Positions 42,246-59,103 of a stretch of 64,000 bases of DNA are shown piece after piece. A model generated the notes under the pieces. The model ran no database searches, was not told the DNA's origin, and was given only the letters and a program-made list of their open reading frames with translations. Within the stretch, counting starts at the first letter, position 1. Each line of letters opens with the position of its first letter. Made by a program: the position numbers and the translations under genes. Origin of the DNA: Eriocheir sinensis (taxonomy: Eukaryota; Arthropoda; Malacostraca; Decapoda; Varunidae); the NCBI RefSeq assembly GCF_024679095.1, contig NC_066549.1:12581477-12645476 (forward strand). The letters are read 5' to 3'.

Positions 42246-42526
42246 GCGTGAGGAGAGAAAAATTAGGATGTGATATTGGGTCAGACGAGTGACGTGGATA
42301 GATAGATAGGTACATATAGATAAAAAAGAGAGAGCAGGATGTAAATGGAGATCGTAAAAACTAACAAGGAACGTACACACGCGAGGTCATAAAACATTAA
42401 TTAAGGGGTTTAGTGAGTGAGTGAGTGACTGACTGACTAGACTAACTAAGAGGTGCGATACATTTTTCATGACCCACTTTACCAACAAAGACCTAAAAAA
42501 ACACAGCTAAAATATCGTTCGAGAAA
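42246..42526. other. Gene-free DNA
   Basis: Short GATA/TGAG tandem words only. Confidence 0.5.
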
Positions 42527-42585
42527 GAGAAGATGGCGCCACTATAAACACTTGCCTGCGCCATGACAGGGGGGGGGGGGGGGGG
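42527..42585 (+). mobile_element. SINE family A core fragment ending in poly-G
   Basis: GAAGATGGCGCCACTATAAA and CTTGCCTGCGCCATGAC match the family A core perfectly. The element then stops at a 17-bp poly-G (42569-42585) where other copies read GGGCTGGG, and nothing SINE-like follows. The head and the first half of the body are missing. Confidence 0.85.
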
Positions 42586-43460
42586 CATCAAAGGATTCAA
42601 ATCGTACAAAGGCCACATTGCACCCCCCACCCCCACCCCTCCACCCTTCGAATAAGAGACTAAGACATAAACCTGAGACCCTAGCAAGCACCACGTCGAC
42701 CGCAGCACCAGCAGCAGTCAGGAAGCACAACAGGCCAGACTAAAGCTGCATGACTCGTGCGGTTCAGGAGTCGGGTCGTGGCATTCAGGTCCGACCCGTG
42801 AGTCAACAATACACGCTGAATGGAGATGTCGGTAAACAATTGTCGAAAGAGACGTTTATTGGGGAACTTAAAATAAATACTGGAATCCGGTTATGTGGTT
42901 ATTAGCGCTGAGCAGTGGAAAGGGTGATGATGACAAAAGGGGTGGTGGGGGAGGAAGAGAGGAGGAGGAAGAATTATATCGTAAGGGTGGTGGTGGTGGA
43001 GGGTACTGTAGAGGAAGAGGATGGTACCAATACACTAATGCTGCGGCCGATACTACAATAACAACAACAACAACAACAACAACAACTACTACTACTACTA
43101 CTATTATATACTAATGCTTCTACTGCTACTGGTTTCTCTTAATCCTGCGTGTATTACTGTTACGAATACCCCCCTCCCCCCCCCCACACACACTGTAATA
43201 GGTAATAACAACAAAACAAAGGTACAGGTGAAAAAGCAAACACGCATCAATGGCCCACTTCCTGAACAAATTAGCGAGTCGTGGTTAGCGGGGCCTCGTG
43301 TGTTGACGTATATATCCAACAGCGAATAGATTTGGTAGATAACTGCCAATATGTTCCGTTCACTGACCAGGCTTTGATACCTCTATTGTTTGTCGAGGTG
43401 ATGGAGTGGCTGAGCGAGTGTGTGGAGGCGAAGGCGTGTGGGTGGGTTGGTGGTGCGAGA
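42586..43460. other. Gene-free DNA with (ACA)n(ACT)n
   Basis: ACA and ACT repeats at about 43056-43104 and poly-C near 43171-43186. No credible gene. Confidence 0.5.
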
Positions 43461-43465
43461 GGGGA

Positions 43466-43690
43466 GAAAAATGAAAATAGTAAAGGGGAGAGGTGTCTGA
43501 ATGGGTCTAATCATCACTCTAATGTTATGAAGGACTGCATTATGAACGAGACGATGAAGGAGGAGGTTGATGGAGTGAGAGAGAAGAAGAATTAAAATGA
43601 TAGACGGAATAGGTGTCTGAATGAGTCTAATGATATGAAAGGCTATCATAAAGAAGACGAAGGAAGAGGAGGGAGAGGAAATCAGAATGG
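43466..43690 (+). repeat. Tandem duplication, unit about 115 bp
   Basis: GGTGTCTGAATGGGTCTAAT (about 43492) and GGTGTCTGAATGAGTCTAAT (about 43611) sit in comparable A/G-rich contexts with ATGAAGG/ATGAAAGG and GACGA(T/A)GAAGGA. Confidence 0.7.
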
Positions 43691-43699
43691 CATGAAAAA

Positions 43700-43829
43700 A
43701 GGGCAGATAAAAAAAAGGAAGAGGGGAAGGGCAAGTGAAAGAGGAAGAGGAAGAGGAAGAGGAAGGGAAGGGGAGGAGGGAGAAAAATAACAAAGAGGGG
43801 CAAGAACAGAGCAACTTCCTAATTTGTAT

Positions 43830-43863
<34 letters not shown>
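43700..43863. repeat. (GAAGAG)n purine run then a (CT)n tract
   Basis: GAGGAA hexamers at about 43738-43770 and a CT tract at about 43832-43863. Confidence 0.85.
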
Positions 43864-43868
<5 letters not shown>

Positions 43869-44004
43869 CTGTCATAAGTTCGGTAACGTCACGGCGTTCT
43901 TTCAACCAGCAAAACAAGAAAAAGCCCTAATCCAAACTCTGTCTTTCTATGATATGTTAGTTATTGCCAACTCGAAGCCAGCGACAGCATATGAACTTTT
44001 TTAC

Positions 44005-44432
44005 GCCGTCAAATTCATTAATAACTCCCCTCCTCTGGCCGACAGTCTTCTTCCTCTTTAATTATTCTGAAATGTTGGCTCTCTCTATCTCCTATCAATA
44101 CTTCCATGCTAACTTCTCTTTTCTACTTGCTAACTGCATGCCTCTCCCACTCCTGCGGCCCCGCTGCTCACGAATGTTTACTCTAATTCATCCCTATGAT
44201 ATCCAAATACCTTTTGCAAGAGTTTACCAGCATCTTCATTCATTCATCTCTTTCGCTGGTACACTCTAGAACTGCCTTCCTTCTTCTGTATTTCCTTCTG
44301 CATACGATTTAAACTCTTTCAAGAGGGAAGTATCGAGGAACCTCTTATTCCGAAACTTCTGGCCAACCAATTCTTCTTTCTTTTTTAAAGGAGCAGACTT
44401 GGCGGGCTCTTGTTTTTGCCCACAGGCTGTTT
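44005..44432 (+). mobile_element. LINE family C 3' part, strongly diverged (plus strand)
   Basis: It shares with the copies at 47.3 and 57.0 kb the order CTCCTCTGGCCGACAGTCTTC, GCTAACTGCATGCCTC, TTTACCAGCATCTTCATTC, CTGCCTTCCTTCTTCTGTAT and GGCGGGCTCTTGTTTTTGCC. The reverse transcriptase C-terminal frame is broken by stops and shifts. It is older than the other copies. Confidence 0.8.
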
Positions 44433-45145
<713 letters not shown>

Positions 45146-46150
45146 ATAGATGTCCAATGACAGTGTAAAAGAAGGAGAAGAGAAACGAGTAAAACCAATT
45201 ACCCACATATTTTTTCTTTGCAAGTGTTTCGTTTGCACAACCTGGAACGTAGATTAGAAAAGTACAAACACGTATTAGGACAGCACTCGGCTCGGGTAAC
45301 AACACTAGAGTCATTTAAAGTTTGTTGGTCGCATTTTTTTTCTACACTTCACTATTAATTTACGCTTTAGTTTGCGCGAGTAGGTGGCGCAATAATCCAT
45401 TCCTGCTAATTTGGCAAAACAGAGCTCAGATAATGGCAACAGCTCCATCACAACACATCCTTTACGCTGTCTCATCACAAGCTCTTCACATATTTTTCTC
45501 CAATGAGGATATATAAAGATCCTATCGAACACATTTTTTAACACCCACGTTTTAAAGTGACTAAGGAATCAATGACGCGGCTGCTCGCTTCTTGCTGTCT
45601 GGACACGTCTAAAGAGATAAGAAAACTTGGCAGAAGGTAAATTATGTTTTTGTTAAGACTCGTCGGAACCATAGATTCTGGGAGAGGTAACAGATGGGTG
45701 ATGGGAGACTTAAATTTACTTTCCAGTAGAATGACCAAAGAGAACAGTGCTGCCCCCTAAATTGAAACACATTTGCCCGTCCCTAAGCGTTTTGTTTGTA
45801 GAGAGATCTTGGTACAGCGAGTTTGGCAATAAGAGAATTAGAGAAAGAGGGAAGAGAGGATTATGTGTATCAAAATGGTGAAACATCCATGGCTTTATTA
45901 TCAGAACAGAGTCCCAATTTCATGGCCGTGCGAGATCGGCGACATGTGATTTTAAATTTATTTCATGTATATGATTTTTTTTTCTAACTTTGCTAACTGT
46001 TACATGTATGTTATCAAATATATAAAGAATTAATTTTAAGATACAACGTCGGATTACGAGTGGCTAAAAATTTAACCACAATATGGTATGTCATAATTAT
46101 TTTCTTTAGATTTGTGAAATGTTAGACAAGCAACGAATTAATATATATCC
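45146..46150. other. Gene-free AT-rich DNA
   Basis: No gene or element was recognised; CAGTGCTGCCCCCT near 45747 resembles a word near 31768. Confidence 0.4.
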
Positions 46151-46173
46151 ATTCCTTTTAATATATCAAGTTA

Positions 46174-46442
46174 TAAGTTGACCGCATTACGAGTTGACCG
46201 GGTTATTATTTGATCACGTTACCAGTTGACCGGGTAATGAGTTGACCGCGTTACGTGTTGACCGGGTTATGAGTTGACCGGGTTATGAGTTGACCACGTT
46301 AAGGGTTGACCGGGTTATGAGTTGACCACGTTAGGGGTTGACCGGGTTATGAGATGCCCAGGAGTACGAGTTGACCGGGGTAAGAGTTGCCCAGGTTTAC
46401 GAGTTAACTGAGTTACGAGATGACCGGGTTACGAGATGACCT
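46174..46442 (+). repeat. Minisatellite, about 16 units of about 17 bp
   Basis: Units of the form GGGTTATGAGTTGACC, with variants CACGTTAGGGGTTGACC and GTTACGAGATGACC, run from about 46174 to 46442. Unit length varies from about 15 to 18 bp. Confidence 0.9.
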
Positions 46443-46465
46443 GTAACCTTATAGAAAATTACAAA

Positions 46466-46468
<3 letters not shown>

Positions 46469-46545
<77 letters not shown>
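46469..46545. repeat. (CT)n microsatellite
   Basis: 77-bp CT tract starting about 27 bp after the 17-bp minisatellite. Confidence 0.97.
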
Positions 46546-46548
<3 letters not shown>

Positions 46549-47163
46549 CCGTTTTTGGAGCAAAGAAACAATCACAGCAAAAAAAAAAAAAAAAACTCAC
46601 ATGACAGGTACAGCACGTGTAATATTTTTTTTAGCCTGGAAAGGGAGCGATTGTAATTTGGGCCGATAAATACATGTACCGGATGCTGCAGATAGCATCC
46701 TTTCTATAAACGGGAAATAGAGAGGAAAAAAAGAGGATATTCATCAACCTTCACTCGAAAATGAGGGTAAGGCCGTTGTGCGAGGCTGGATCAGATTTCA
46801 CGTCGACGTTTAAACAAAGAATCCTCACGGAAAACAGTTCAACGCCCCCCACCCCCCCCCACCCACCCCCAACGCCGGTGTTATGGTCCTGGTGGCGGTG
46901 TCTGGTTCTCTGAGGGTCTCGTGCCTCGCTTTCCTTCTTTTTTACGTCTCTATCTTCAAAGGGTCGGCACACGTCCTTTACACACCGATTGACGTGTTTA
47001 CCAGCAGCTCCAGAAACGTTGACGAGGAAAGAAAACTTTTCTTTTTATTCTCCTTGTAAATATATTGTGACCGGTGCTATTGAACGCTGCGGGGTTAACA
47101 GAAAGGTCATACGCCTATCCATATACATTTTTAACGGAGAGAAACAAAGATTAACAGTTTCAT

Positions 47164-47165
<2 letters not shown>
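46546..47165. other. Gene-free DNA
   Basis: Poly-C-rich DNA near 46846-46870; no gene was recognised. Confidence 0.45.

Positions 47166-47245
<80 letters not shown>
47166..47245. repeat. (TA)n microsatellite
   Basis: About 80 bp of TA. Confidence 0.97.
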
Positions 47246-47248
<3 letters not shown>

Positions 47249-47264
47249 AATAGATAGAGGTATA

Positions 47265-48050
47265 GATTTTTTTTTTTTTTTTTACAACAAAGGAGGCAGC
47301 TCAAGGGCACAAAAAATGAAACAATAATAAAAATAAAAAAAAGCCCGCTACTCGCTGCTCCTAAAATAAGAATCAAAAGAGGTGGCCGAAAGAGAGGTCA
47401 ATTTCGGGAGGAGAGGTGTCCTGATACCCTCCTCTTGAAAGAGTTCAAGTCGTAGGCAGGAGAAGTTACAGATGAAGGAAAATTGTTCCAGAGTTTACCA
47501 GCGTGAGGGATGAAAGAGTGAAGATGCTGGTTAATTCTTGCATAAGGGGTTTGGACAGTATAGGGATGAGCATGAGTAGAAAGTCGTGTGCAGCGGGGCC
47601 TCGGGAGGGGGGGAGGCATGCAGTTAGCAAGTTCAGAAGAGCAGTCAGCGTGAAAATAGCGATAAAAGATGGAAAGAGAGGCAACATCGCGACGGAATTT
47701 AAGAGGTAGAAGACTATCAGTAGGAGAAGGAGAGCTGATGAGACGAAGAGCCTTAGGCTCCACTCTGTCCAGAAGAGCAGTGTGAGTGGAGCCCCCCACA
47801 CGTGAGATGCATACTTCATATGAGGGAGGACAAGGCCCCTGTATATGGATAGAAACTGTGCGGGGGAGAAGAACTGGCGGAGACGATACAGAACGCCCAA
47901 CCTTGAGGAAGCTGATTTAGCGAGAGAGGCGATATGAAGTTTCCAGTTGAGATTTTGAGTTAAGGATAGAGCGAGGATATCTAGTGTTGAAGAAGGTGAC
48001 AGCTGAGTGTTGTACTAATCAGAAAACTTTGTTTACGTTAAGTCGTTATA
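47265..48050 (-). pseudogene. LINE family C reverse transcriptase C-terminal part and 3' UTR (minus strand)
   Basis: This is the longest copy of the family. Reading the minus strand from about 48000, one frame gives STLDILALSLTQNLNWKLHI, then LGVLYRLRQFFSP, SIYRGLVLPHMKYASHVWG. A frameshift near 47797 moves to the frame with GGSTHTALLDRVEPKALRLI, LPLKFRRDVASL, PYARINQHLHSFIPHAGKLW and PAYDLNSFKRRVSGHLSSRN before a stop near 47398. The 3' UTR follows, containing GGAGCAGCGAGTAGCGGGC and GAGCTGCCTCCTTTGTTG, and ends in poly-A (poly-T at 47268-47283). The palm catalytic region and endonuclease are absent. It is 5'-truncated close to a (CA)n tract and cannot be active. Jockey-like affiliation is likely but not proved. 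Confidence 0.88.
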
Positions 48051-48058
48051 TTTGTGAG

Positions 48059-48060
<2 letters not shown>

Positions 48061-48120
<60 letters not shown>
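48061..48120. repeat. (CA)n microsatellite
   Basis: 60-bp CA tract abutting the 5' break of the LINE copy. Confidence 0.97.
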
Positions 48121-48123
<3 letters not shown>

Positions 48124-48163
48124 GCACACACACCAACCAACCCACCAACCCCCACACACTCAC

Positions 48164-48535
<372 letters not shown>

Positions 48536-48649
48536 ACAATATTATTATTTTGTTCATTTGTTTCAGTCATTTAGTTCCATGTTTCATATCTTCCATTCAT
48601 GTATATTTTCAGCTCTAGGGCTGCTTGCTTCTCATCATACAATAAACCG

Positions 48650-48760
<111 letters not shown>

Positions 48761-48832
48761 ATAATTATTACACATATACAAGCACCTCCCTCACACCCAG
48801 ACCCTCCCCCCTCACATACACATACACAAGCA

Positions 48833-48836
<4 letters not shown>

Positions 48837-48893
<57 letters not shown>
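48837..48893. repeat. (CA)n microsatellite
   Basis: 57-bp CA tract. Confidence 0.97.
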
Positions 48894-48897
<4 letters not shown>

Positions 48898-49029
48898 CGC
48901 CTTGGGGGATTTATTGGACGCTTAATTAAAGGTATTGCCTGATCTTATTCAGGCTCGTGGGCTCTTGGTTCTGTTGTTACTGTACCAACGCTTCTCCTCT
49001 GCCGCATCCTGCAATAGTAGTAGTAGTAG

Positions 49030-49276
49030 CCCGAGTGGCCTAAGACTACCAACATGTTGCTTGAAGACCACCTATCAACCCTGTACTCTAGATTACCTCT
49101 CGAAAGAGAGGCTCAAAGATGAGCTTCAGGGGGCAGCATGAGCCAAAACAAGATGGCGCCTCTATAAACACTCGCCTGCGCCAGCACGGGCTGGGCAGAC
49201 CATCAGGCCTCACCAGGGAAGAGACTAACGGCGCAATAGGCCGCGACGTAAAAAAATAAATAAATAAATAAATAAA
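49030..49276 (+). mobile_element. SINE, family A, 5'-truncated, inserted in an (AGT)n microsatellite
   Basis: Starts at CCCGAGTGGCCTAAGACTACC, without the tRNA head, and runs through GCAGCATGAGCC, AAGATGGCGCCTCTATAAAC and GCCTGCGCCAGCACGGGCTGG to the tail AAAAAATAAATAAATAAA. AGT repeats lie on both sides (about 49014-49029 and 49277-49300), so the insertion split a microsatellite. The target duplication cannot be told from the repeat. Confidence 0.9.
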
Positions 49277-49349
49277 AAGTAGTAGTAGTAGTAGTAGCAA
49301 TAGTAGTACTGCAGCTACTACTGCTACTGCTACTAAATATGATAATAAT

Positions 49350-49355
49350 AAAATT

Positions 49356-49433
<78 letters not shown>

Positions 49434-49480
49434 TATAATAATAATTATAATAATAATGATAGTTATAATAATACTATAAC

Positions 49481-49511
<31 letters not shown>

Positions 49512-49520
49512 TTAATAATA
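49350..49520. repeat. (ATA)n trinucleotide array
   Basis: About 170 bp of ATA/AAT with ATT and ATG variants. Confidence 0.95.
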
Positions 49521-49523
49521 GCA

Positions 49524-50129
<606 letters not shown>

Positions 50130-50850
50130 CAACGTTAATTAACATGAGTGACAACTGAACGAAGAGCCACAAAATACACGCCTGCATTTCAACTTGTTCC
50201 AGCTTATGGCAAGATGACGTGAGGGCAGTGTGCGTGCAGAAAAAAAACTAATTATACTCTGCTGGGGTTTGCAGATGGTTGTTAGGGATACATAAGAGAG
50301 CACACGCCTGCATTTCTACTTGTCCCAGCTGTTGGCAAGATGACATAAGGGGAGTGTGCATGCAAAAACCCTAGTTATTCTCTCTGCTGGAGTTGGGGTT
50401 AGAAGGGGTCTGTTGGTGACTGCAGTGGGTTATATAAAGGACGAGTGGCAACAGAATGAGCAGCCACATCCCACACAGCAGTATTCACATCATCTGTTGG
50501 CAGGTTGGTGGGCGGGCGGTATATATACAAAGAGACTAATACTCTTTCTTTGAGAGGGGGGCTGGCCTAGGGTGGAGGGCTGTCCGTTCGTGGCGACGTT
50601 CGTTTCAAAGGAGATGATAACAGCATAAAGTGTAGGCACAGACACGCCCACCTTACTATGCTGTTGGCAGGTTGATGAGCGGGTGGTATGCATGCAGAGT
50701 GTGATCATTTTCTTTTATGGACGAAGGCAGTGATCATTGTGGCTGCGGGGGCTAAATACGTGGCCAGTGGCAGCTGAGCGAGCGTGCATACATGTTGATA
50801 AGACGATGGACTGGTGGTGAGCATGAACAGCAATCAGTAGTCTCCCTCTG
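50130..50850 (+). repeat. Degenerate tandem repeat, unit about 130 bp
   Basis: CACGCCTGCATTTC(A/T)ACTTGT and GGCAAGATGAC(G/A)T(G/A)A appear at about 50176 and 50304. TGTTGGCAGGTTG(G/A)TG(G/A)GCGG(G/T) with GGTAT follows at about 50494 and 50660. ATGTTGATAAGACGATGGAC near 50790 may be a further unit. ACAACTGA/GCAGCTGAGCGA also recurs. Confidence 0.6.
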
Positions 50851-51229
50851 CGTGACCCTGGGTAAAAAGGTGCTTCTTAAAGAGACGAGTATAGTATACG
50901 TTGCGAGAAAGTCCTCAGTTTCGCTCAGCGCCAGTCATTTGTTAACATTATAAGGCTCCTCTGATATGAACCTGAAATTACTGCTAAAATGTCGGCTTCG
51001 TCTAGATGAAGAAAAAAAATCAATTTACAAAACATGATTCACTTGATGATAGTGATGACGATAATGGTGATGTTAAGAAGGACAAGGAGAATGGGAAGGA
51101 AGATACATATGTTGCATTTTGTAAGATGAACGCTACTTACGACATAATATAATAGTAACGATAATGGTGTTTAAGAAAATGGGGGAAGAGGAGTTGGAGG
51201 AGAAGACGAAAGAGGCCATGGAAATAAAG
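50851..51229. other. Gene-free DNA
   Basis: Nothing recognised. Confidence 0.45.
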
Positions 51230-51420
51230 GGAGATGATGATGATGATGATGATGATGAGGAGGAGGAGGAGGAGGAGGAGGAGAAGAAGGAGAAGGAGGA
51301 GGAGGCGGAGGAGGAGGAGGAGGAGGAGGAGGAGGAGGAGGAGGAGGAGGAGGAGGAGGAGGAGGAGGAGGAGGAGGAGGAGGAGGAGGAGGAGGAGGAG
51401 GAAGAGGAGGAGGAGGAAAA
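51230..51420. repeat. (GAT)n(GAG)n trinucleotide array
   Basis: GAT units to about 51256, then GAG/GGA to about 51417. The enclosing frame (51164-51484, poly-Glu, preceded by KKMGEEELEEKTK-like text) is repeat-derived; no start, splice or domain evidence supports a gene. Confidence 0.9.
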
Positions 51421-51730
51421 TGAAAACCAGGAGTCAAGACCAATTACTAAGAAACGTCAACAACAAAATGTGTTTATGAAATAATGGATGTCACGCAACA
51501 TCTTCAAACAGATTTAGGCAATAAAAATTTCTTAATTTAACATCTTAGGGTCATTGGAACTTGCCAATTAAAAGAAAAATGCAAACGGAAGGAAAATAAT
51601 TGGATCCATGGGACTCACTAAGGGTGAAGTGAAAGATTATTAGCCTTAAATGAGGTACATGGAGTGACAAGGAGTGATAAAGGATTAATGAAGAGAAATG
51701 GGCAGAAGGAGGCAGATATATACGGGGGAG

Positions 51731-54021
<2,291 letters not shown>

Positions 54022-54068
<47 letters not shown>

Positions 54069-54072
54069 CACA
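54022..54072. repeat. (CA)n microsatellite
   Basis: About 51 bp of CA with one CGCA variant. Confidence 0.95.
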
Positions 54073-54324
54073 GTAATAACAACAATATGGCATGCCAAAA
54101 GAAATGCAGGACGATTAAAGGAAAAAAAATGAATGTGGGAGAAACAGTAAAAGAAAAAAAAAAACAGCTACGTTCTAATATTCGTTTCTCCAAGAGCCAA
54201 AAAAGTATAAGCAAACAATAAGTAAAAAAAACAAAAAAAAAACAGTGGAAACAATAACAGTGAGATTAAACAAAAACTTCCAATGAATTACAATTGACAA
54301 ATGATATATATTTTCTTTCCATTT

Positions 54325-54548
<224 letters not shown>

Positions 54549-54910
54549 AAGACATAAATATGAAAGGGGAGAGAATAAGGGGAGAGGGGGGGAGAAAAGA
54601 TTAACACTGAAGGGGAAAGTTTAAGGGACAGAGGGACGGAAGAGCGAGAGAGTCAGGTCTGCAATATGATGGGTGCTTGCCGAGGTACGACGACATGAAG
54701 GAGAGAGAGGACACGAGGAAGGGAAGTGGAAGAAGAGATGAGGGAGGTGGAGGAAACGTAGTAAGGGTTGAAGGACGAGAACGATATAGGTCAGACGCGG
54801 CTAGAGTGAGGTAGAGAAAGGGATGAAGGTTGAAAGGAAGCAATCAGACAAGCGTATCCCCTAATTTCTCTTTCAACCTTGTGTTCTGTGTGCCGTGACC
54901 TACAATTTCT

Positions 54911-55217
54911 GTGTTGTCATTCTGTCACTTTGTCTATCCATCTGTTATTTGTTCTTTGTTCTTTTGTTATTTGTTATTTGTTTTGCGCAGGATAATTATG
55001 GTCTGTTCAAGTATTTTTCTCGTTCTTAATTATCACCAAAAACTAGCTTCAACCTTTGTCTGTTATCTAATCTATGGTGCTCACTTTCCTGTCTATCCAT
55101 CTGTTATTTGTTCTGTGCAGGATAATTATGGTCTGCTCAAGTATATTTCTCGTTCTTAATTATCACAAAAACAAGCTTCAACCTTTGTCTGTTATCTAAC
55201 CTATGATACTCACTTTC
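54911..55217 (+). repeat. Tandem duplication, unit about 130-150 bp
   Basis: GCAGGATAATTATGGTCTG(T/C)TCAAGTAT with TCTCGTTCTTAATTATCAC, AGCTTCAACCTTTGTCTGTT and GTCTATCCATCTGTTATTTG occurs twice (about 54930-55085 and 55092-55215). The copies are highly similar. Confidence 0.9.
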
Positions 55218-55612
55218 CATCCTCCGTTTTCTTCTTATTCCTTTGTGTGGGCTTATTAGCTTGTCTCTGCTGCAAGGCGCCAGGTTTCTGAATCGTATGT
55301 ACACTGACTTAAAACCTTTCTCTTCAGGGAGTATAACAGGTCGGTATTCATTAAACATACACACAATAAGAGGGATGGGTACAAATATCACCTTTCTCTA
55401 ATAATGCTGGTTCTTTATATATTATTTTTACGAGATTTCTACTCAGGAAAGCGAGACAATTTGGTAGTCTCGCTAACGACGCCGGTTAATGATGTGAGCT
55501 TTCAAGTAAATCTTCTTAGTTCGAATATGGTGAGCTTGTTGAGGTAGATGGATGGATACACAAAGAGATTGATACTATAGATAAAAGAAAGTAAATGTTC
55601 AAATGTCTTCAT

Positions 55613-55613
<1 letters not shown>
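55218..55613. other. Gene-free DNA
   Basis: Nothing recognised. Confidence 0.45.
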
Positions 55614-55975
<362 letters not shown>

Positions 55976-56203
55976 TTTCCGTAAAGAAAAAGCACGTAAA
56001 AATAACTTTTATACATGTTTGTCTCCCTTCATCTTCTCTCCCTGGTCCTCCCCCTCCCTGACCCGCGGCCCCAACACCAATAAGTCCTCGCTGCTGCATT
56101 GAGAGGCTCGAGAGGGGGCGCCAGAAGAGCCTCCTAAGTCACCCCGATGTGAATAACAAGTTGTCAATAGGAGAAATATAGTTGAGTATTATAGAGAAAA
56201 GTC

Positions 56204-57016
<813 letters not shown>

Positions 57017-57533
57017 CACAGTTGCTATCCGTATACAGGGGCCTTGTCCGTCTTCGTATGGAGTATGCATCTTATGTGTGGGGGGGCTCCACTCACACAG
57101 CTCTCCTGAACAGAGTGGAGTCAAAGGCTCTTCGTCTCATCAGCGCTCCTCCTCTTACTGATAGTCTTCTACCTCTGAAATTCCGCCGCCATGTTGCCTC
57201 TCTATCTTCTATCGATATTTCCACGCTGACTGCTCTGCTGAACTTGCTAACTGCATGCCTTCCCTCCTCCCGCGGTCCCGCTGCACTTGAATGTCCACTC
57301 TAGACATCCCTATACTGTCCAAACCCCTTATGCAAGAGTTAACGAGCATCTTCACTCTTTCATCCCTTACATTGGTAAATTCTGGAACAGCCTTCCTTCG
57401 TCTGTATTTCCTCCTGCCTATGACTTGTCCTCTTTCAAGAAGAGTGTATCAAGACACCTCTCCATCCGAAATTGACCTCTCTTTTGGCTACTCTTATCTA
57501 TTCTCTGTTTTAGGAGCGGCGAGTAGCGGGCAA
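57017..57533 (+). pseudogene. LINE family C reverse transcriptase C-terminal part (plus strand)
   Basis: The frame from about 57022 gives LSVYRGLVRLRMEYASYVWG, THTALLNRVESKALRLISAP and LPLKFRRHVASL. It then shifts and continues with HPYTVQTPYARVNEHLHSF, GKFWNSLPSSVFPPAYDLSS and FKKSVSRHLSIRN before a stop near 57473. The residual 3' UTR ends at GGAGCGGCGAGTAGCGGGC; the rest of the 3' UTR and the poly-A are missing. It lies in the opposite orientation to the 47.3-kb copy and shares its 5' truncation zone (near the IYRGL codons). The copy is non-functional. Confidence 0.87.
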
Positions 57534-57841
57534 GAAGAAAAGATAAGGAGAGAGGAGAGGGAGGATGGAGAAAAAGGAGGAGGAGGAGGAGGAGGAGGAA
57601 GTTTAAGACGGAAAAGGTCTGTACTTGTGGGGAGAGGCAGAGAAGATCAAGGAAAGGAAAGCAAGGAAAAGCGTAAGAAAAGGAAAGAGGAAAGGGGGCA
57701 AACCCATAAAGGAGGGAAGAGTCTGGGAACAAGGTTAGCTACTCCGAAATTCCTCCTTACGGCACACTGGATCTGATTCGGGCCGTGGATGATGCGCGGA
57801 GATCGAAATTTTGTAGGAAGTCACCACCCATCATTAAACAT

Positions 57842-57846
<5 letters not shown>
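57534..57846. other. Purine-rich gene-free DNA
   Basis: G/A-rich with GGA repeats at about 57573-57600. Confidence 0.6.

Positions 57847-57913
<67 letters not shown>
57847..57913. repeat. (GT)n microsatellite
   Basis: 67-bp GT tract. Confidence 0.97.
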
Positions 57914-57916
<3 letters not shown>

Positions 57917-58054
57917 GATTTATATCTTTGTTTCAAGAAATTTGCTTTTTTGTGTATATATATAGGCATGCTTTTAATGATTATGTTTATCTGTCTAACT
58001 GCCTGTTTATGCCTGTCTGTCTGTCTGTCTGTCTCTTTGCGTTTTTTTCTTCCT

Positions 58055-58249
58055 CTCTTTCTCTCTCTCTCATGGTGCCCCGTCTTTCATAAACAACATT
58101 TTATGATGCTATAACTATCATCGAGAGCGAATTATATTACCTCTCTCTCTCTCTCTCATGGTACCTTATCATTCATAAACAATGACTTATGATGCTATAA
58201 CTATTGGAGGGAATGAAATATATTAACCTCTCTCTCTCTCTCTCTCTCC

Positions 58250-58304
<55 letters not shown>
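58055..58304 (+). repeat. Tandem duplication (~85 bp) ending in (CT)n-(CA)n
   Basis: CTCTCTCATGGT(G/A)CC, CATAAACAA and TATGATGCTATAACTAT occur at about 58065-58120 and 58148-58205. A third CT tract (58229-58249) passes into CA (58252-58304), so each unit begins with its own CT tract. Confidence 0.88.
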
Positions 58305-58306
<2 letters not shown>

Positions 58307-58589
58307 CGCTCATATCAGCAGGTCTATTTTTAGTATTTTTCAAGCTGTCTTTTTACTCTGGACCCAAACTGCTGCAAAAAGAAGCGAGAGGCAACCTGTA
58401 ATTAAGGAGCAAATTAAATAGGTTCCGGTAACGGGATTATGGCCTCTGCTGCTGATGCTCTTGAAAATGTATATTCTATTTATATATGATAAGAAGAACG
58501 TGACTCAGAATGACGTTAGGTATTTTCAGGGCCTGCGTGCGTGTCCTCTGTTAAATACGACAAGGGCCAGGAAAAAAAAATACGATTGT

Positions 58590-58800
58590 GGGTTATTAAA
58601 GAAAGGGACTTGCTCAAAATTGTCTAGCATGAACTGGCAAAAGAAAAAAAAAACAGTAGTTAGTTAGAAAAAAAGAAACGGACACTTACTCAAAGTTGCG
58701 TGGCATGAAATGGCCAAAGAAAAAAAACAGTAGTTGATTAATTGAAAAAAAAACACAAATAACAAAACAGGGACTTCCTCGAAATTGTCAGATAAGAAAT
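58590..58800 (+). repeat. Degenerate tandem repeat, unit about 72-88 bp
   Basis: GGGACTTGCTCAAAATTGTC (58605), GACACTTACTCAAAGTTGCG (58680) and GGGACTTCCTCGAAATTGTC (58769) start successive units with GCATGAA(C/A)TGGC and AAAACAGTAGTT. Confidence 0.8.
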
Positions 58801-59103
58801 TCCTTGTATGCTAAATCTCGTGAGTCTCTTTCCGGAATATTCCATCATGAGTAGCCTGGAAGTGAATTATTTGTGAGCAGCTTACTTTAAAGCGAAAAAA
58901 AATACGTAACTTTTACCCAGACGGATGAAAGAGGTTTTGAAGCTTCAGAATTCGCGTAGTTTTTATTTCTCGAAACCTCTTCATTTCAGGTAAACAAAAG
59001 TAATGAAAGTGTGCACAGAATTTTCACATAAATCAAACTATTACCCAAACTTAATTTACGAGCAACACGAACGGAGGTGAGTTTATTTTTACATTTTTCA
59101 CAT
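58801..59103. other. Gene-free AT-rich DNA
   Basis: Nothing recognised. Confidence 0.45.

Noticed and set aside
41211..42380. Minus-strand frames of 389 and 365 residues
   Set aside because: They run through a minisatellite whose 77- and 82-bp units shift frame each time, and the amino acids are those of CTC/CTT-rich DNA.
51164..51484. Poly-Glu 'acidic protein'
   Set aside because: Almost all of it is a GAG trinucleotide array; no gene structure supports it.
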